Positions 31,265 to 44,619 of a DNA stretch of 64,000 bases are shown in pieces. Each line of letters begins with the position of its first letter. The first letter of the stretch is position 1. Both the position numbers and the translations under genes were made by a program. The notes beneath the pieces are model-generated. The model saw nothing but the letters and a program-made list of their open reading frames with translations, ran no database searches and was not told the origin of the DNA. The stretch is from Morella rubra (lineage: Eukaryota > Streptophyta > Magnoliopsida > Fagales > Myricaceae), in contig CM025853.1 in assembly GCA_003952965.2 (NCBI GenBank), forward strand, positions 6,352,981 to 6,416,980. Direction: 5' to 3'.

Positions 31265-33696
31265 TTAGTTTTACAGGTCTAATTGGTAGACTAAACTGGA
31301 AAAAAAAGTGGACCCAACTCATGCCAAGCCAGACTTGTGAGGAGCCGAGTCGAGGGGTGCACCGAAAATGCCGATCAGATCGTCTCTTGATCCCTATGTC
31401 GGGACCAAATCCTGACCTAATATATAGTCTTATCCAACTGCTAGAGAGAGCCAAGAAAAAAAAAAACTTAAAAGATAGGAGCAATATTTTTTTTGTTGGT
31501 TTTTTAATAACAAGAGGGGTCTCGGGTAAGAAATACATATATTTCAAATATTGTACCTTTTTTGTTTTTTTTGTAAATAAAGAGATTCAAGCTTGAGTGA
31601 CTACTAATTATTTAGCTCATAACTTCATTTATATTTGGATAAAAAAATAAATAAGTGGGAGTATATAACTATTAGAGAATATGATTTAAATAATATGTAC
31701 CTCTTCTTAATAGCTTGAGTTTTTGGAATAGACGGTAATTTCGTGGTATAAGGTCTTACGTGTATAAATTCGAGATCTAACTTCGTATTCTACTTTATTT
31801 TTTAGTGAATATTACCCGTATTAGGCCTACTAATTAAAAAGGAGTCCAGCTTACACGTCAAAGAAAATGTGATACAATATAACACAAATAATAAACTCTA
31901 TCTCTTTCAACCAAGATCAACAAACTGAGCCTAAAACATTCGGAGGCTTGGAGTAATCAAGTCTATCCAACATTTTTCCCATGGCGCACTGATTGGAGAA
32001 TACGAAATATGAGAGGTTATGACATTAGCCTCTTGATAGAGTCTTCTTAAGTTAATTAGGATGATTTAATTTTATTCTTTTTTCCATTTTGTTTTACATT
32101 CGTTTAGAACGATGTAAGACTTTGCTTAGAAACTATGTCTCCACCGTCGATTTCTTCCCCATCATCATCTTTCTTGGCTTTCTTTCTGGGAACCGTTGAA
32201 GAAAGAGGAGATTCAGACTTGGGTCTACGGGTCGGTGTCCAGAAAAAGAGCCTCGCCATATTCGAGACATGGGCCCGGGTGAACCACTCCTTCCGGCCCA
32301 ATCATACAGGCCTCTCATCAACGAGTTTTTTCTGGGCTCAAAAGAATGAGATGGAGCCCATAGGGTGAATGTTCAAGCAACTTGGAACCCATTAACAAAC
32401 CAAATCTCGTTTAGGTACAACTTTTTTCACACTTCCTCTAAAACTGTGAAAAGTAGCATAAATTTGGAACTCATATTAATATTGACCTGATGGATTTAAG
32501 CCTCTGAAATTGTAATCATATTAATCCCTTGTAAATAACAGAAAGGCAAAAAATAATAATAATCAGAAAACACATTCATTTCAATACGTATGCATTAAAT
32601 TACATCTAGGTCCTTCAAACCAAGGACCCATGGGCCCTCTACCTCGGCCACCGGTTGGTCATAACCCTTGTATATTTTTCAAATCATGATTGACTTTTAA
32701 GAAAGTAGCGCATTCGATGCATAAAATTATATCGAGGTGCACATTAGTTAATTCGGATAATAGAAAAAAAACAAAAACAAAAACAAAAAAATTACCTCGA
32801 ACCAGCCACGAAGATTGGGAGGAAAACTTATATGATGGCATTAGAAAGGAAAAAACGTTATTATTGAGAACGTAAGTTAACATGTAATCTACAAGAGTCT
32901 TGTGCATCAAATTAAGCAACACATGGACCAAAAGTATTATAGAAGCAGCAAAAGCACACAAAATTGATGGTACTTCTTTTTCAGTTGATCTGTGCAAAAT
33001 GTGGCCGCTATGCTCGGCAAGTAGTCACAAGCGGACGGGAGAATTTTTTGCACCAAAAGTATTTTAGTACGTAAATGTTAGACGAGCACATAAAAAAAAT
33101 GGTACGCTCGCAAATCATATGTTATTCGATCTCAAAAGTATAGTACGCTAATAAATTACCAATTATCTTAAAAAGTTTTCGACTGATAAAAGAAACATAA
33201 CAGAAGAAGCAGAAGAAGAAGAAGATGCTGGGAAAAACATAGAGCATACCATAAAATAGGGAAGAAGATCAAGCGGGGGTGGAAGAAGAGGAGGCCGTGA
33301 ATGAGGGTTTGGTTGAGGGTTTATAAAGGGTTCCAACTATGAAGCTGTTCACGAATGATGTGTGTTCACCACGCATGCACACTGCAACCGGGCAAAATAT
33401 TATTGTAGAGGGAGGGCATCGCATATTGTAGAGGCCGGGTTACTTCTTTAATGTTTATTGATAGAAGTAAGAACCGAGATAGCCGTATATTAATGTTTCT
33501 TTTTATAGAATATATTCCTCCATTAATTTTCCAGTGATTGAAGAAGAATCACGTGTTGAGGACTAATATGCTATTTAATATAACATAATATCTTCCTCCA
33601 ATTTTGTTACCCTTCTTTTTAACTTTTGCTTTTTGCTTTTATTATTATTATTATTATTTATTTTGAAGATGCTTGAGCTTCTACAATGCAAAAATT
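31265..33696. repeat. Repeat unit U2, copy 2
   Basis: Counterpart of 17110-19540, with the hairpin at 32992-33054 and the TATA-like box at 33320-33327. Confidence 0.75.
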
Positions 33697-33734
33697 GGAC
33701 ATGAAAAAAGACCAATCTACTAAGAAACTAACGA

Positions 33735-34061
33735 AAAATGGTCCATGGACCATTTTATTCAGAAGCAAAAGAGGAAAAGGGCGCTAAGGAGAGGAGAAAT
33801 GCAGTCTTCAACCTCTCCTCCGGTGGGCATTGCCACCTCAGGCGGCTTTATGTTAGTCAGGCCTTTTGTCCTATAATGTTATCTGGACCTTTGGTCCACT
33901 TTCTCTATTTAGACCTCGAGCTGTTGGCCCAAATCCAGGGCCAAATTCCGGCCTATTGAGTTATGTTTGTAAAGGACCTGATTTTGTGTAATTCTTCTTT
34001 GTCGTGAAATGAAATATTACCACTTGTTCTAAAACAAAAAACAAAAACAAAAAATACCTTC
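33735..34061 (+). repeat. Retroelement-like tail with 22-bp palindrome, copy 2
   Basis: Counterpart of 19579-19905. The palindrome occupies 33735-33756 and is unchanged. Confidence 0.35.
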
Positions 34062-35174
34062 ATTGAACCCATGACGTTATACTCATTCAAACTGGATTAG
34101 AAAAACAAAAAGCCCAATCCACTAAGATCTGTCATCATTATAGGTTTGCAGCAACTTTAAAATCCAAAAATGGTCCACTGACGGCCCAAAGGCTTAGAGC
34201 TAACACCCCTATCCGAACCGGGCTCATTATAGGTCAGTTATGTCATTTACTCGCAACATATAGAAAACACAATTTATGACATGAAGTTACGAGGAAAAAC
34301 ATATCAGGCGTAAAACTTGAATGTGCATTGCGTCATTAGAAAAAAAAGAATTCCGAAAATTCATTCACATAGATCGACCTGACCTAATATATACGAAAAC
34401 TATCGACCGATACCACAAACATATTAACACGATATCTCCCACATCTTCGGTCCAAATACTACCTGACCGTTAAAAACAAATGAAAAGCTAAGTTCAACTA
34501 CCAATAACCTCTAGCAGACCACGGTTGTTTCATGCGGGTTAGAAGGATCATGCAGCAATGCTTTAATTATTTACGATAGGAAAACAAAAAGGAGAGAATA
34601 TAGAGAGAGCAACGCTGTCTACCAACCACCATCACAATACTTGAGCTACAAAGCTTCCATATAAAAAGATTCGGTCAGTCCTGAACAGAAGTAGGAATGC
34701 CACTGTTGAATCCCAAGCAAATCGAATTTGTAAGTAAAGCCTAAACGAAACGAGGGTGATAGCAATGCCCTCTTCAGCAGATCTTGCTCAGACAAACGAC
34801 AGATCGTATATGGAACTCTACACTATGATGTAGCTAGCTTCATATCTGGGAAATCATAAAAGCTCATTGTCTTTACAGGGGGAGGGGGGGAAGGGGATAT
34901 TGTCCCGAAACAAGTGCAGCAGTTGCAAAGTGAGCCACTATTACTCGCCAATGAAACTGCCTTCCTACAATGGCAGAGGGAGATAGACCTTGCTGCAGCT
35001 AACTTCCTATTTACAGGACTAGGAAAAAAGGAGGCCTAAAGTAAACAAAAACCTTTAAAAAAGAAAAGCTCCTGAGCAGGCTTTTAGTAGCAACCCCATC
35101 CCCTTCACCCCTCCATTTGTATATGCTATACTGGGCTATCAAAACAAAGTTTGGAGGAAAACAAAAAATAGTAC
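34062..35174. other. No gene recognised; probable 3' flank of MORC-like exons, copy 2
   Basis: Counterpart of 19906-21018. No added coding content was seen. Confidence 0.4.
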
Positions 35175-37607
35175 CTACATCTGTACTTTTTTTTCCTCCT
35201 TCAATGTTCCCAAGGATTGTAATTCACTCACCATCCGGTCATACTCACGTTGAACATCCTCTATTTCAATTCTGAGCTGTGTCACCTGCAGGTACAAAAT
35301 AGAATAATACTCCGTCAACGGGTGGAAAAAAGTCTTTCCATTAGCTAGCATCAGTTTGGGTGATGCAATAGGAATCTCCAACTTCAGTAGTGAATACAAA
35401 CAAGCAAAGCATCATAATGACCTGAAATTAGTTTGGTACTTGCAAATTTTAAGGACGGGGGTTGAATCGTATTTGACTAAAGGCAGGCATATGCTTTCTT
35501 TAGCATAAAGTTAAACTTTGAATGGAGCCTACGTTTCATCAAGTTCAGGGAAAATTGCAGGTGTTCTACTAGATGTCGTAGAAACAGAAAATTCCTCCCT
35601 CTCATCCTGAAAGGATTTCCATTATCTTCCAGTTTTATTTTTCTAATGCTGCCCGTACAAATAAAATTTTTCCTACAGATGTTTCATGAGATAGAAGTCA
35701 CCTATGACATGGTGCCCAAACACCACAGAAAAAATTAGATTTCGTTTCAAAGAACTGCCAAATGTTTTGGGTTTTACATTATAATAGGAAAAGTAGTACT
35801 TTCAGCATCAGCAGATGCAAATCTACAACACGTGAAGATATAAATCAAATAGGAAAATCTGGAACAAGGTAGTCACTATTAGTGCATTCAAAGTACCTTC
35901 AGATTAAGTTGTTCCTCCCTCTTCTCATACTCCAAGCATCTGAAAACATAAAACAAACAAACAAATGAGGACCTTCTGTGAGCATGAATTGATGCCTGAT
36001 TGGTCATAGCTCCTTTTAGTTTCGACTACAACTGGTGCTTTAGGCAAGATGCTTTCGAGCCAAAAAAGGGTCCCTCGCTATACAAGGATCAGCTAATGCT
36101 TGTATAAATCGCTATGAAACACAACACTGGAAAAACAATCTCCCAATTTATGACCAAAATGTCAACCCCTAAAAGCTGAATTCCATTTACTATGGTCAAT
36201 GCGCTCTATCTCAGACAGCATCCTTCTCCCTTGAGAGCGGAGTTGAAGGTGAGCTCATGAGTTAAGTCCGGCTGGCTAGGTGTGTGGATTACCAATTACA
36301 AAAGAAAAAGAAAAAACAAGAAAATGCAGATATCCAAGGAGGACTAAATTTCTAATATACTTACTTTGCATGGAGCTTCTTGTTTTCTTGCAACAAGTTC
36401 ACAGCCTCCTGATCCTTCAGCTGATTAACAATATTATTAGTGGCTACAGAAAAGGCATGAAAGAAGTTAAAGAACATTTTTTCTCACTCTGTTTCTGGGT
36501 GTGAGATTATTATACCATAAACAAGTGCATGATATAATGTCCCATTAAGCATTGAAGAAAGTATTAAAACATCCATCCAAGCTACAAAACTCCCAAGAAG
36601 AGACGCATTTTGGCTCAGAAACAGTGCTGAAAGTAAAGTAACTAGAAGGATAACTAGAAAGGAGGAAGATTTTGGTAAAGGGGTGTTCCCTTTACCCAAA
36701 AAGAAAAAGGAAAAAACAAAGAGAGGGAAAAAAGTTCTGACTTTCAGTAGACCAACAAATAAAAAGTTTGAATGTTTTGTAGGCCCTCTAAGGGCATGTT
36801 CGTTTTGGTAAAATTTTAAGAATTTTAAGTATGGTGTGAATATTTAGGTGATGTTGGAGTTTTATTGGTATTTGTATAAAAGTTGTTGAGTAGTATTGAT
36901 GTTTGTAAAAAAGGTAATGTTGAGTTGTATTGGTATTGTGTAGAAGTAATGTTGGAAGTAATGAGTTGGTTCCAAATTCTAAAATTTTCATCAAAACGAA
37001 CATGCCCTAAATCATCAGCGGGGAGACAAAGAATACACCAGCATTGAATATTGATTGTTAGTCTCTACTTCTACAATTAATTCAAACTAATTAACCCATA
37101 TAAAGGTAAATTGAGAGCAAGGTCCAAATTCTTTCAGCTGGAGTAGATGGATGATTTAGACTGAATGTTGGTGAAAATGAACTACAAGTAACCCACACAG
37201 ACCTGTATCTCTCGGCTCTGCCCAGCATCAGTTACATTAGCTACCTCCACTGCCTGCCTTTTTTTCTTTTCTACTTCTGGCAAATCAAAATGCTCCTTCC
37301 TCTTCATGAGTAATCCTATGGCAACAGAAGGCATCCTATGTTGGATGACATTTATTAAGGTAAAAATAATCGAAATTGATTTTAACTTAAAAAAGTACCA
37401 TGTTCAGATCTGCACTGAGACTTGGGAATTGACTGTTCTGCTCTTCCAAGTGCTGCTTTTGTATAATCAATAGCAAAAGAACTTTTAGAAGATATGACAG
37501 GTCGTTGTTTGCCATTCTGTGGGATTCCATGAGGTGAAACTTGCAGGGTCTCTGGTGCCCGGGGACCTTTTGCAGCCTGATACCCAATTAGTCCACAATG
37601 ATAATCC
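35175..37607 (-). CDS. Last five exons of a MORC-like gene, copy 2
   Basis: Exons at 37399-37607, 37203-37315, 36365-36420, 35897-35939 and 35175-35285 keep the same frame, GT-AG borders and stop as copy 1, and the translated product is the same as copy 1 as far as I compared it. Features are as in 21019-23454: the DYHCGLIGYQ segment, a basic KRKEHFDLP...KKKRQ segment and a C-terminal coiled coil. The antisense Copia LTR again sits 49 bp upstream of the first visible exon, so both copies descend from one interrupted locus. The intron MITE differs slightly in length (36792-37007). Confidence 0.6.
36792..37007. mobile_element. Tourist-like MITE in a MORC intron, copy 2
   Basis: Same ends and TAA flanks as 22631-22854, but 216 bp. 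The stretch GTTGGGATTGTAATTTTAG of copy 1 is replaced by GTTGGAAGTAATGAGTTGG, so the copies differ by a local rearrangement. Confidence 0.82.
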
Positions 37608-37655
37608 CTGCCAAAGTTCATTAACTTGCATCATGTAGGTATTACACATCTCTGC

Positions 37656-37891
37656 TGTCAACGGACAGCATAGCTGGCCAATTTATGGTCAATTCAAATT
37701 CAATCGAACGTTATGAATTTCCTCCCCGATTATTTCCTTGTATAGCTTGATCGGTTATTTTCATTTGATTGTATAGCTTTTATTTCCTTAGCTAGAATCT
37801 ATGTAATTATAGCGGTGTAATTTTCCTATATAATAGAAGGTCTCAACGAAGACAACACACGGTTTTTCTCCAAATCTCTATAAAGTTATCA
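37656..37891 (+). repeat. 5' LTR of the Copia element, copy 2 (start tentative)
   Basis: Counterpart of 23503-23738. The primer-binding site TGGTATCGGAGCCC follows at 37892. Confidence 0.55.
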
Positions 37892-38695
37892 TGGTATCGG
37901 AGCCCTTATCATAAACTGAGTTATTCCCGATCTTCGCTTCTCCTCTCTTTTCACGGGATTCTAGTCCATTCTCGACCTTCGACTCCCTGTCGGTAAGATT
38001 CGTTTCCGAGCGAATTCTTATTTCGTCGTGGGTGCTGTTTCGAGCCGCTGTTCTGCTGGTGCTCCTGGTGGATCTTGGCTCCCGTCGTTGTCGCAGCTCT
38101 TGGGGGCTGTTAGTTCTCGCAGATCTTCTCGTTGGGTGCTGTCGATCTCGTGTTGCAGCTTCTTGGCTCGTTGGATCTCAGTCTTGGCTCGGTTTGCTGT
38201 TCTTGGCCATTTCGTTTCTGATTCGCAGCTTCTTGGTGATTTTCTCCTTCATTAAATTTGTCATATCTGATCTGACGCTGCTCCCACCGTAGAGGGTGCT
38301 ATTTTTTTAGGAGCGGGTGCTATTTTTTTCCAGCGGTGATATTATTGCCGTGTGGTTTTATTGATTTTTTTGGTGCCATTATTTACTGTTGGCTTAGGAG
38401 AGACACGCTGATACTTTTGCTCTGGTGGGTATTACAGTGCAGATTCCCAACGTGCTGCTACAGTGCATATCTTCACTAGTGGGTGTTACATGGCTTGGGA
38501 AAGACACGTGCAGATTCCTGTCATGCTGTTACAATGCAGATTCACGTGAGATACTTTTCCAATCATGAGTGTTTGATTTGTGATTTTTGGATACTATTCT
38601 CTTATTCTATTGTAGTAACGAGGCCATATTCTTGTGGGTGTTAACTCTGTTGGGGGATATTATTGTTGGCGAGTGTCTTCTCTTGTATCTGTCTC

Positions 38696-41600
38696 ATGAC
38701 GTCCAATAAGTCAGATGCATTCTTTGTCCGCCTTAATGGCAAAAATTATTCGGCTTGGGCTTTTCAGTTTAAAGTCTTTGTCACTGGCAAGGGTCTATGG
38801 GGTCATGTTGATGGCAGTAGTCTTTTGCCAGATAAAGACAAAGAAAAAGAGCAACATGTGAAGTGGGTGGTCCAGGACGCTCAAGTTATGTCCTGGATTC
38901 TCGGGTCGGTTGAGCCAAATATTGTTCTGAATCTTCAACTATCCAAAACTGCTGCCGAAATGTGGAACTACTTGAAGAAGCTCTATAGTCACACAAATAA
39001 TGCTCGCCGGTTTCAATTAGAGCTTGAGTTATCAACTCTTACCCAGGACAATCTCTCCATCTCAGATTTCTATTCTCTTTTCATGAATCTTTGGACTGAG
39101 TATACTGATATTGTCTATGCTACTCTACCTCCTGACGGTCTTGCTGCAGTTCAATCCGTGCATGAAACAAGTAAGAGAGATCAGTTTCTTATGAAACTCC
39201 GATCTGAATTTGAAGCCACAAGATCTAATCTCATGAATAGAGAGATTGTTCCCACTTTGGATGCATGTCTAAACGATCTCTTTCGTGAAGAGCAACGTCT
39301 TCTTACTCACACAGCCATGGACCAGCGTCAGTCCTCTTCTGCACCTGTTCCCGTGGCTTATGCTGTGCAAGGGAGAACCGCGGGAGGGACATGAGTACTT
39401 GTTCAGTGCTTCAGTTGCAAGGGATTTGGTCATTATGCTGCCAATTGCCCCAAAAAGTTTTGCAATTATTGCAAAAAACCTGGCCACATCATCAAGGAGT
39501 GCTCTATCCGACCTCCAAAGAAATCAGAAAAAGCCTACAATGTCTCAGTTGACTCTTCGAGTGCTTCTAGCTCTGCAAATACTGCTTCTCCTACACCGCA
39601 TGTTCCAACTCCCATTCAGTCCATAACTCCAAAATGATTCAACAAATGATTGTTTCTGCATTCTCTGCATTAGGGGTATCAGGTAAAAAAATTTCATTCT
39701 CACAACCTTGGCATTTTGATTCTGGAGCTTCCCACCATATGACCAATAGTATTGTTCCTCTTATCAATGTCCAAAAATATACAGGAAATCTCAAGATACG
39801 TACTGCTGATGGCAGTCCTTTGTCTATCACTGCTGTTGGTGATGTTTCTCCTTCATTAACAAATGTTTTTGTTTCTCCTGGTCTTTCTACTAATCTTGTT
39901 TCCGTGGGTCAGTTGGTCGACAATGTTGTCACGTTCAATTTTCTCAATCTGGTTGTGTTGTGCAGGATCAAGTATCCGGAGAGGATCGCAAAGGGGCCTA
40001 AAGTGGGACGTCTTTTTCCTCTGAATCTACCCTTATCTCCATTACCTTTGAATTTTCTTTCGTCATGTCACTGAACTTGATAACCGAATGTGGCATAAAC
40101 GCTTAGGGCATCCAAATACTCATGTACTTCATAGTTTGTTACATTCTGGTTTACTTGGGAATAAAGAATTGCCTTCGCTTAGTGCTATTCATTTTGATTG
40201 CAATTCCTGTAAACTTGGAAAAAGCAAAACTCTGCCTTTTCCAACTCACACTCCTCATGAAGTTCGACCTTTTGAATTGATACATAGTGATGTGTGGGGC
40301 ATGTCACCTGTCATCTCTCATGCCCACTACAAATATTTTGTCACCTTCATTGATGACTTAGTAGATTCACTTGGATATATTTTCTCCATTCTAGGACGAA
40401 GTCTTCTCTGTGTTCAAAATTTTCTGTGCTCATCTAGAAACTCAATTTTCTGCTAAGATAAAAGTTCTGCGTTCTGATAATGGGGAGAATACATGTCTAA
40501 TGTTTTTCAGGAATTCCTTCAAACTAAAGGGATCATTTCTCAGCGTTCTTGCCCCTCCACACCACAACAAAATGGTGTGGCTGAGAGAAAGAATCGCCAT
40601 CTCTTAGATGTTGTCCGCACACTTCTTCTTGAGTCCTCCGTGCCATCTCGCTTCTGGTGTGAAGCTCTCTCCACGGTGCTCACCTCATCAACCGCTTACC
40701 TTCTCCATCCTTGGGCAATGTATCTCCTTTCCTCCGTTTATTTGGTTATGCTCCGTAGTATTCTAATCTTCGTACTTTTGGTTGTGTCTGCTTTGTTCAT
40801 CTCCCAGCTCACGAACGCACTAAACTCACAGCTCAGTCGGTTAAGTGTGCTTTTCTAGGCTATTCTGTTTCCCATAAAGGATTCATCTGTTATGATCCTC
40901 ACCTTCGTAGAACTCGTATTTCTCGCAATGTCGTTTTTGTGGAAAATCAGTATTTTTTCACCACTCATTATGATCAAAACTTTCAATCACAATCTGTTTT
41001 GCCTTTGTTTTCGAATTCTTCTGCAGCTTCCTCCAGTCCACAGCCTCTCCTAGTGTATCGAAGACGTACCCCTACACCAGATCCTCCTGTGGCTTCCCTC
41101 GATCATTCCTCGACTACTGATCTGTTTCAGCTCCTACCAATGCCCTTGCACCTCTAAGACAAAGTACACGCATTCGTAGACCCCCAGATCGGTTTGGTTT
41201 CTCTTCTCCTTCTCCTTGATAGCTACTTTGTCTACCATTCCTATTCCCTCATCGTATAAACAGGCCATGGACCATGAGTGTTGGCAGAAAGCAATGGACG
41301 CAGAGCTCCAAGCCCTTGAAGAAAATCAAACTTGGGACATTGTGGCCTGCCCTCCTTCTGTGAAACCAATTGGCAGTAAATGGGTCTTCTTCTATCAAGC
41401 TTCGTCAGACGGATCTTTAGACCGCTACAAGGCTCGATTGGTTGCTTTTGGGAATAAACAAGAAATGGTCTAGACTATGATGAGACCTTCGCACCTGTGG
41501 CCAAGATGACCACTGTACACACACTTCTTGCACTTGCTGCCTCTCAATCCTTGGCCTTTACATCAGATGGATGTCAAGAACACTTTCTTACATGTCGATC

Positions 41601-41771
41601 TCCTGGAAGAGGTTTACATGAGACTCCCTTCCGGTATGCCTACCTTTTCTCCCAATGATGTTTGTAAATTAAACCGTTCCCTATATGGTTTGAAGCAGGC
41701 TCCCCGAGCATGGTTTAAAAAATTTCGCAGCACTCTACGTGGCTTCTCATTCACCCAAAGTCAGTATAACT
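38696..41771 (+). pseudogene. Copia gag-pol, copy 2, with several frame breaks
   Basis: The start ATGACGTCC at 38696 leads in frame to gag (38663-39394 open). One frame break near 39372 falls before the zinc knuckles, and another near 39633 is a lost A in a homopolymer. The protease motif FDSGASHHMT and its C-terminal part lie in 39634-40074. Integrase follows: the zinc region MWHKRLGHPN (40088), the catalytic core with HSDVWGMSP, FVTFIDD and LRSDNG, and PQQNGVAERKNR near 40570. Reverse transcriptase is seen as NQTWDIV, GSKWVF, QMDVKNTFLHVD and LYGLKQAPRAWF (41220-41770), ending before the YVDD box. Many breaks are single-base losses relative to copy 1 or to the family, so sequencing error may account for part of the damage. 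Confidence 0.88.
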
Positions 41772-41792
41772 CATGCTCGGGGAAGCCTGCTT
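41693..41792. repeat. Short hairpin at the turning point of the inverted copy
   Basis: AAGCAGGCTCCCCGAGCATG (41693-41712) and CATGCTCGGGGAAGCCTGC (from 41772) are reverse complements with one extra base, separated by 59 bases of ordinary Copia reverse-transcriptase sequence. Beyond 41792 the sequence follows the reverse complement of Copia, so this is the hinge of a large inverted structure. Confidence 0.85.
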
Positions 41793-44619
41793 TAAATAAC
41801 CTATTTTTTAGTAAGGAGAACACGAGTTTATAACCGAACTTTACAAATCATTTGGTTGCCCTTAAGGAGTAAGAAGAATGAAAGGTTCGGACATTCACCG
41901 CTGGTGAGCCGGGGCTGTGACGGGTTGCTTCGAGAGCTGTGGTGATAGTGGATCAAGTCGGAGGTGTCATGCGTTTGTTAAAGAGAAGAAACCCTGTTCT
42001 GACCCTGTAACATAATGATCCCTGCAGTTTTACGGTAAATGGGTTGTTAACCTCTTCCAGGCCGACGATCGCCATGTTAAAGAAAGCGTTATTCTTACAC
42101 TTCTTTCCATAACCGATTAGCAGCGACAGCTCATGTAGCGATCGAACCATTCGTATGAGTTTTGACGCCATGCTCCCAACTCATTTTTTATGGGCTATAT
42201 AAAAACCCTCCTACCACCTATTAAAAGTTGCCATCTGACTTAAAGGCCAGGACTTGAAGCCGATCAAAATCTTTTATTAAGGCTAAGATGGCTCGCAAGT
42301 GAAAAACTCTCCAAGATAATTATTTCAAACTTGTCTTCCAATCGTAAGTTGACCACTTACTATCCTGTTATTAGTGTTTGGCTTAATATTAGCATACATT
42401 TGGCCTTCCAATATGGTGCGAACAGCCGTTCACCTACACTCAATGGTCATATTACTTGGCATAGACCTATTCGTTTATTCCCTTTTGCCTCTGTTAATAG
42501 TGCACATAGTATCCACCGAATTCTACTATTCGGTTGCTCTTAGCTAAATCAAAAAAATGTCAGTAATATTGAAAATGCAGTGCTATTTGCTTACCCAGAA
42601 CTGACAATCTTAGTTTGACTTTAGCTAGAAGAGACTTAACCAGCAAGTGTTTCTTCATAGCAATCAGCTCCAGGAATTGTGAATAATCTCTTCCTTGTGA
42701 GGGATCAAGCACAGAAGAGTGGAGCAGACGAAACCTCAGTCCACGGTAAAGAGCATGAGTGATGTACGGTCTTTCCACCTATAAATCTTGTGTTTGCTTC
42801 TCTTATTTTATCTCCTTACATTGTGCTACTGGTTTCTTGTTCTAAGTTTAATTTCTCTATTTGTTTTGCAATATATATTCTTGTGTTCTATCTTTTTTTG
42901 CAATCACTTCTTTTTGTGAAATTTATGGCTAGCAAACACTTTCTAAAGGGTGAGTATAAAAAAAGTTTTGAAACCCAATTCACCCCCTTTTTACGAATCC
43001 TAGGATTTACAAGAACCAGTCATCACCATTAAGCAACTTTTTCGTCGTTGAATAACTCTATCGATGTTATGCAGTGGTCGAACGTTGGTTGACACTGCTG
43101 CGTCGGGATTGACTATCAGCCTTTGTTAACCTCCTCCTCGTCGAAGAACTATGTCTACTCCGACTAGAATAATTGTTGCACAAAACAACTAGGAACAGTA
43201 GGGAGAAGCATTTCACTAGCCCAAAGTGGTTGGCGATGCCGCTTCAATGTTGACGTGAATGTTCTGTCGGCAAAGTGTGGTCGGCATTGCAGGTTTCTAT
43301 CCATGTGAAGAATTGCGTCATTTTTTTGTTTTGTCGACGTTCAACTTGACGTCGTGAATGAAGCTATGGATGCCTAGACTTCTCCCGTGTTCATTTTGAC
43401 GTCGTGAATGTTCTTCACTACTTCTGTCAAAGTCCTCTGTTTTCTGTGGACACTGTTAAGCAAAGTTTTATGTTGACATGAAGTAGAACGTCGTTGATGG
43501 TTCAAAGTGCTCTGTTTACCCACCGCCGTATTACATTAATTCTTGTACCCACATAATGTTTTAGGCTTTAGAATTTGTTTCCCAGTGGTCAAAGGGCGTT
43601 GAAGAGCTCTCCTGACGACATTTATCAATAGTAGTCGCTATGTGGTAATTTTCACACATATAGTACACAACCCACTCTGAGATAGAATTAGTCAAACGAG
43701 CCCTTCTGACAGTTTCACATCATACAGACAATAGAAAGCTCCGCCATTATGGCCTGTTTATACGATGAGGATAGACCTAAATGTATAAGACAAATGCCTA
43801 GCATACGCCATCACCAAGTACTGAGGATAAGGCAGAAGAGGGTGACAATCGCCAGTCCATGCGCTGCTATTAAATCCAAAAAAATTCTAGTGTCTCTGAA
43901 ATGATATCGAATACATCATTCTCCAATATGCAGACAACCTTGCCTAAGATGTTAATGTGGACATTTCAATTAGACAGTTTCAAATTCGTAATATTGATTT
44001 TAACCCATTTCAATGAACCTGTTACGGGGGATTAAAATGAGGCGGGTTGATGGAGGCATGTTACTTTCGATAATCTTTTAACGATGGTAAACGTGATGCA
44101 AGTTACGCATTTCAGGGGGTAGGTGCTAATTTGGCTGATAAAATGTTACTCGGAACGAGGGTTTTCATGTTGTGCAACCCTGAGGAATTATACCCTCAGC
44201 GTCGGCCCTGTCTGAGGGAAGGTGCATTAAAGGCTCCTACTATTTTTTATATCGAGGCCTTATGTTATTTTTTACAATTAATGATTCGTAAACCGTTCTA
44301 TTTTTTATCAAGCACAAAAGCATGGAAAAATCGTGGATAAAATAAAATTTTCATACAATAAATCCACAAGACTAGGAGAGATTCTGGTGAATATTTAATC
44401 AAAAGATTTGTCACAATTATGCAAAGTTGAGTGTACCCATAAAAACATACTAAGGTACATCCGGTATCATTTCCCAGCTCTCCTCCACTAATTTGGAACC
44501 ACCATCCCTAACAACATAAGGAAAGTGCAGAAGACAGGGGCTAGTAGAACTGAGAATAAGGTATGCCTTTGCATTATATCCATTGAATCCATAGAACCCT
44601 CTATTTACGCCGTGGGAAC
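41793..44619 (-). other. Degraded inverted Copia reverse-transcriptase region, plus unassigned bases
   Basis: Scattered matches to the reverse complement of copy 2 are visible: ACCTCTTCCAGG near 42050 (copy 2 at 41606), TAAAGGCCAGGACTTGA near 42240, and GGCCTGTTTATACGATGAGG near 43752 (copy 2 at 41265). Between them are frequent insertions and deletions. About 1.4 kb (42300-43740) has no counterpart I could place. No working frame exists. Confidence 0.6.

Larger units (their letters stand above)
25925..39944 (+). repeat. Copy 2 of the ~14.0-kb duplicated block
   Basis: Collinear with 11764-25792 in full. Differences seen include GTTGTTT/GTTTGTTT near 26270, GAGTTAACG/GAGTAACG near 27252, a small rearranged stretch in the MITE at 36950, and AGGTGTCTTGGG/AGGGGTCTCGGG near 31517. 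These are the kind and density expected between alleles or between two draft contigs of the same locus. Confidence 0.97.
37656..41771 (+). mobile_element. Ty1/Copia LTR retrotransposon, copy 2, truncated at a hairpin
   Basis: LTR, primer-binding site, leader, gag, protease, integrase and the front half of reverse transcriptase appear in the Copia order (integrase before reverse transcriptase). The sequence then stops at a hairpin near 41713-41771. RNase H, polypurine tract and 3' LTR are absent. Confidence 0.9.
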
